From positions 4,936,001 to 5,000,000 of the forward strand of contig NZ_CP071182.1 in NCBI RefSeq assembly GCF_017298635.1: a DNA stretch of 64,000 bases, written 5' to 3'. Positions 60,940 to 64,000 of the stretch are shown here, piece by piece. The translations under genes were made by a program, and so were the position numbers. Numbering within the stretch: position 1 is the first letter of the stretch; each line of letters begins with the position of its first letter. The notes under the pieces were generated by a model that made no database searches, was not told where the DNA came from, and saw only the letters and a program-made list of their open reading frames with translations. The DNA is from Paenalicyclobacillus mengziensis. Its GTDB lineage: Bacteria; Bacillota; Bacilli; Alicyclobacillales; Alicyclobacillaceae.

Positions 60940-62914
60940 AGAGCCGTTGCCAAAATTACTTTGGATGCCGGTTGGAGTACCTGAAAGTACGGTCGAATGC
61001 CCCAGAACTCGGTCGGTCAGGGCGTTCCGTTCCTGGAAGTCGACGGATGTTCGTTGCTATTGGCAAAAGTGGACGTAGGAAATCTAGGGTAGGTTCGACC
61101 AGTCTCAGTTGCTGCGGATAAGTTTCATTTTATTGAGCCCGCTTCAGTCGACTACGTGACCATCCTCGGTTCGCTGTTCCGGTTTGAACGTAAGCGCAGT
61201 ATGCCATGACATGCATGCAGAGGATAGCTTGGTCGACGTGTGCCTCTACCGCCTTACGTCCACGTTTGTGCACGCGCCGTAAACTGTACCCGTCCTTCAG
61301 CATTCCAATGATTCGCTCAATCCCTGTTCGGGCGTCATACAGCGTATCGAATGTACGGCTGTGCTGTGGGAACTCGGGATCGACCTGAGGTGTTGTCGAA
61401 AAATCCACCCGAAGCACCCGGCCTTGTGTGGCACCGCTGCAACACTCAATGTGCTTGTGCTGAGGGCAGACAAGCCCTTCCTGTTTTGCCTGAGGGTTGT
61501 GAACTGGACACGTGAATATGTACTGTTCCTTCTTGAGGTCACACCCTTTCAACTCCATCTTGTGTCCAGCAATGCAATGAGGTACCCCGTAGCGGTCAAC
61601 CATATCAATTCCACGTACATCGCTCGGTTTGTCCTGTCGGCCCCTGGGATTAATGGGAGCAACCAGTTTCGCCCCAAGTACATCCTTTGTTGTCTGCTGG
61701 TTCTTTGGGCTCTGGTAAATCCCATCGGCAAGTACATATTGCACAGACTGTACCAGTTCCTCAAATTCGGATTTGAATCTCTCAAGTGTAGGCAGCAAAG
61801 TGAAGGCATCGTGTTCTCCACCCTTGCACACCTCTCGGGTAAGCGGGAGTTGTCCCTTTGCGCCACTGAGTAACGAAACTTTGTGACCAATGTAAGATAC
61901 AGCGTTACTCTTGCGAACAATACCCACGTTGTCGTCCGTGGGGACGGTAGGGCAATTACAGTCTTCTTTGTGGCCGCAGATTTTCATCTGCTTTCCGTAT
62001 GTCGCTTCTGCTTCAACATGTGTCGTGTCGGCAACCAGCGCGTCTTCGGCATCTAGCACGCCCTGCTTCAGATTGAACATAACGACTAGCTGTCGAGCCT
62101 TATCCCATAATCCGAAGTTCGTCATGATGTCGTCGAAGCGGGCAAACGAGCGGTAGCTAGGGAGTTTGCCTGTAAACCCGCAAGCTTCAGCAAACAACGG
62201 ATTTGAGCGAACCTGAAGGTAGACACTCTCTGCCATGCTCTCAACGTATAGCAATCGAGCCAGTTCGAATGCACGCATCATGGGCATAAAGTCGTGGGGT
62301 TTGCGGCCTGAGCGACTTCGTCTGGCTGCCAGCGTATCATCTACATGGCGGGTTCGGGTCGGGAGCACTATGCCAAGAACAGAGTCGTCGGCATTGCCGG
62401 CTTTGTCCAACCGTTTCACCCGCTCCCTCCGCAGCGAGTCATATAGATGCAGATAGTACTCTTGCTCGATACCATCAAAGATATCCCAGGGGAATGTTAG
62501 TGCAGGGAGAACAAATGGAACGTCGATATACTGCTCCCATTGACGAGGAATCAGGGGGAAGGGAACCAAACCAGATTGCGCGTGTTGTGATATACTGGAT
62601 TTCGCCATGGATCTTCTCCTTTGTCGTGAATGGGTTTTCGTCGACTTAATTCTACCAAAAGAGAGTTCCGTGGCGTATTTATGTCCAGCACCAATTGAAA
62701 GATTTTCATCCACCATGATTTTCCTCGCATAAACATCCGGTACCATTGATAAACATCCAATTCACATGGACATAGATAGACACATAGACACCTTGCAACG
62801 TCTATAATAAAGTTCTCTGATCATTCCGTTTTCCTTTGACGAAATAAAGTATGTCGCATCCTACATCCAACTTACCTGTTATAACGGTGGTTATTCAATT
62901 TTGGCAGCGGCTCT
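60940..62914. mobile_element. Intact insertion sequence within the kinase gene
   Basis: About 1975 bp bounded by 18-bp inverted repeats: AGAGCCGTTGCCAAAATT at 60940-60957 and its complement AATTTTGGCAGCGGCTCT at 62897-62914 (one mismatch). It contains one transposase gene read against the kinase. The left flank ends TTG and the right flank begins GAAT; joining them restores the kinase as IFLNIMKNG, with at most one duplicated base (G). The family is probably IS1182-like or a related DDE group. Confidence 0.92.
61130..62608 (-). CDS. IS transposase (DDE, IS1182-like)
   Basis: A 492-residue transposase. The N-terminal about 60-170 region holds the DNA-binding part; the first Asp is in VADTTHVEAEATY, followed by a Cys-rich insert (CGHKEDCNCP), a second Asp in YVLADGIYQSPKNQ, and the last acidic residue in ARTGIERIIGMLKDGYSL. 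A further Cys/His region (CPVHN, CPQHKHIECC) may bind zinc. ATG 62608 with AAAGGAG upstream is preferred to a start 46 codons earlier. Full length, so the element is probably active. Confidence 0.88.
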   Translation of the reverse strand: MAKSSISQHAQSGLVPFPLIPRQWEQYIDVPFVLPALTFPWDIFDGIEQEYYLHLYDSLRRERVKRLDKAGNADDSVLGIVLPTRTRHVDDTLAARRSRSGRKPHDFMPMMRAFELARLLYVESMAESVYLQVRSNPLFAEACGFTGKLPSYRSFARFDDIMTNFGLWDKARQLVVMFNLKQGVLDAEDALVADTTHVEAEATYGKQMKICGHKEDCNCPTVPTDDNVGIVRKSNAVSYIGHKVSLLSGAKGQLPLTREVCKGGEHDAFTLLPTLERFKSEFEELVQSVQYVLADGIYQSPKNQQTTKDVLGAKLVAPINPRGRQDKPSDVRGIDMVDRYGVPHCIAGHKMELKGCDLKKEQYIFTCPVHNPQAKQEGLVCPQHKHIECCSGATQGRVLRVDFSTTPQVDPEFPQHSRTFDTLYDARTGIERIIGMLKDGYSLRRVHKRGRKAVEAHVDQAILCMHVMAYCAYVQTGTANRGWSRSRLKRAQ

Positions 62915-62915
62915 G

Positions 62916-63245
62916 AATATCATGAAAAATGGCATTGAAGCCATGCCTACCGGTGGTACCTTGACGGTGAGGGCGAACCGAGTCAAAGAATTCGCTTCGG
63001 TGCAAATTGCAGACACAGGGATTGGAATGACGGTTGCGACCGTTCGTCATTTAGGAGAGCCCTTCTACTCAACCAAACATAGTGGTACAGGGCTCGGTTT
63101 GATGGCAAGTTATCGATACTGCCAAGCCATGGGCGGAAAAATCAAGGTAAGCAGTACAATACATAAAGGAACCACATTTGAAGTTTTGTTACCTCTGTGT
63201 GCTTCACTACCTCCGACCGAGCACGCACCTCACGTCCAGCCCTGA
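62916..63245 (+). pseudogene. KinB-like sensor kinase, 3' part
   Basis: The remaining 109 codons of the split kinase: NIMKNGIEAMPTGGTL (N box), QIADTGIGM (G1), EPFYSTKHSGTGLGLM (F and G2 boxes) and KGTTFEVLLPL. On its own it has no start signal in frame apart from a TTG inside the IS end. Not expected to be active without the upstream part. Confidence 0.88.
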
Positions 63246-63415
63246 ACATCACCACATTATTCGCAAATATTCTACATAAACATTCACAATCCCTCCGAGA
63301 CCCGTTGACTTGGATGGGATACACTAGACATAACATGCCATCGGCACGCTGCGCGTTCATTTACGTTGCATTTTTGAGGAACCAATGCCAAAGAACAAAA
63401 AATGAAGGGAGTATC

Positions 63416-63817
63416 ATGATGGGTCCAATCAAGGGGCTTGTGCTTGGGGTGTCAGCACTGGCACTCGCAGGTCTGCTTGGAACGTTACCGCCACATTCGG
63501 CAGCCGGTCTCGTGGACAGTTCCCAACCCCTGCTGACGAACACCAACACGCTGGGCTCGGGTGCAGTTCAGAACGCCAAGTTATCTGGGAAAAACTCTCC
63601 ATCCCCCGCCGTAGCTTCAAATTCGGGTTCAGGCTCAGGGCACGCACCGGGGGCACAAACTGGCTCATCGATTCAACAAGGTCCGATTCAATTCTCACAG
63701 TCAGCGCAACCACCGAGCGGGGTCCGCCGCTTCAAACACGACCACGGTGAACACCGACACGATGATGGATGGCAACAAGGAACTGCGGGCAATGACCAGG
63801 GATACGGAGACAATTGA
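63416..63817 (+). CDS. Small secreted protein with His/Asp-rich tail
   Basis: A 133-residue hypothetical protein. A signal peptide (MMGPIKGLVLGVSALALAG to about residue 30) precedes a Ser/Gly/Gln-rich low-complexity body, and the tail RRFKHDHGEHRHDDGW carries five histidines in eleven residues, possibly a metal-binding stretch. GGGAG precedes tandem ATGs; a longer frame upstream is not used. No family recognised. Confidence 0.65.
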   Translation: MMGPIKGLVLGVSALALAGLLGTLPPHSAAGLVDSSQPLLTNTNTLGSGAVQNAKLSGKNSPSPAVASNSGSGSGHAPGAQTGSSIQQGPIQFSQSAQPPSGVRRFKHDHGEHRHDDGWQQGTAGNDQGYGDN

Positions 63818-63890
63818 ACAGACCCCTTTGAGGGCGACTTGCTCAGTATTCACCCCGTTACCTCAAGAAGGACCTGATTGAAAATAGAAA

Positions 63891-63927
63891 ACCGCCCCAG
63901 TGCCGCGCTAGGCACATGTGGGGCGGT
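63891..63927 (-). terminator. Intrinsic terminator of the gene entering from the right
   Basis: On the minus strand ACCGCCCC and GGGGCGGT form an 8-bp stem with TGCC/GGCA extending inside, and TTTTCTATTTTC follows. Confidence 0.85.
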
Positions 63928-63940
63928 CCCTCTCCATCGA

Positions 63941-64000
63941 CTACTGATTGTTGACGACCGTTTCCAATGCTTGAATAGGGTTTCCGCTTTGCTGCAATTC
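63941..64000 (-). CDS. C-terminal end of an unidentified gene
   Basis: Nineteen codons, ELQQSGNPIQALETVVNNQ, end in TAG 14 nt before a strong minus-strand terminator. That supports a real gene reaching in from the right. The fragment is too short to identify. Confidence 0.5.
   Translation of the reverse strand, partial: ELQQSGNPIQALETVVNNQ

Noticed and set aside
63197..63415. N-terminal extension of the small secreted protein
   Set aside because: The extension overlaps the end of the kinase fragment and hides a clear signal peptide and ribosome site at 63416.

Overview
The window looks like a chromosomal segment of an Alicyclobacillus-type Firmicute, an acid-tolerant, spore-forming member of the Bacillales. 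The signs are strong AGGAGG ribosome binding sites with frequent GTG and TTG starts, a SipW/TasA-type matrix operon, a KinB-like 5TM sensor kinase, a sulfocyanin-like secreted copper protein, SSS/DUF3311/M20 uptake modules and moderate G+C. The genus is an inference from gene content; no marker gene is present to prove it. I saw no rRNA, tRNA or CRISPR array.

Layout. (1) 1-9290, minus strand: one long catabolic operon, read ridA family > VOC-like > rraA family > iclR > cyclase family > coxG > molybdenum hydroxylase (FAD, Mo and FeS subunits) > ubiD family > MFS. It has a clear sigmaA promoter followed by five copies of a 9-bp AACTNAGTT operator-like motif. (2) 9.9-20.9 kb: a secreted sulfocyanin-like gene broken by one in-frame TAA, cell-wall and housekeeping genes (NlpC/P60, MBL hydrolase, signal peptidase I, aldo/keto reductase, pckA), a GGDEF protein, a Crp/Fnr regulator and an MFS exporter behind a structured, terminator-bearing leader. 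(3) 21.2-24.1 kb: an amidase and an AtoE-type transporter. (4) 25.0-35.9 kb: two paralogous uptake/hydrolysis modules (SSS symporter + DUF3311 partner + M20 amidohydrolase), a regulator, a racemase and a D-cysteine desulfhydrase divergent from a LysR gene. (5) 35.9-42.2 kb: PrpD, an ACS-type MFS, an HMG-CoA-lyase family protein, a class III CoA-transferase and an enoyl-CoA hydratase, probably a branched organic-acid catabolic set. (6) 42.7-50.8 kb: an orphan peptide-binding lipoprotein, a tiny membrane peptide, cell-wall enzymes (L,D-transpeptidase, LysM-NlpC/P60, PBP1A) and a ZIP transporter. (7) 51.4-54.5 kb: a tasA-like operon with sipW and a non-homologous gene in the tapA position. (8) 55.3-64.0 kb: a NarL-type two-component system, an aldehyde dehydrogenase, a KinB-like kinase split by an intact IS, and a small secreted protein.

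The most unusual structure is a dispersed intergenic element, present four times (about 13.1, 24.8, 42.5 and 54.9 kb). Each copy has five 23-nt imperfect hairpins at a fixed start-to-start pitch of about 53-40-40-53 nt, for a total of 208-210 nt. Geometry is kept even where the sequence between hairpins differs, and some stem changes are compensatory. I know of no named family with this layout.
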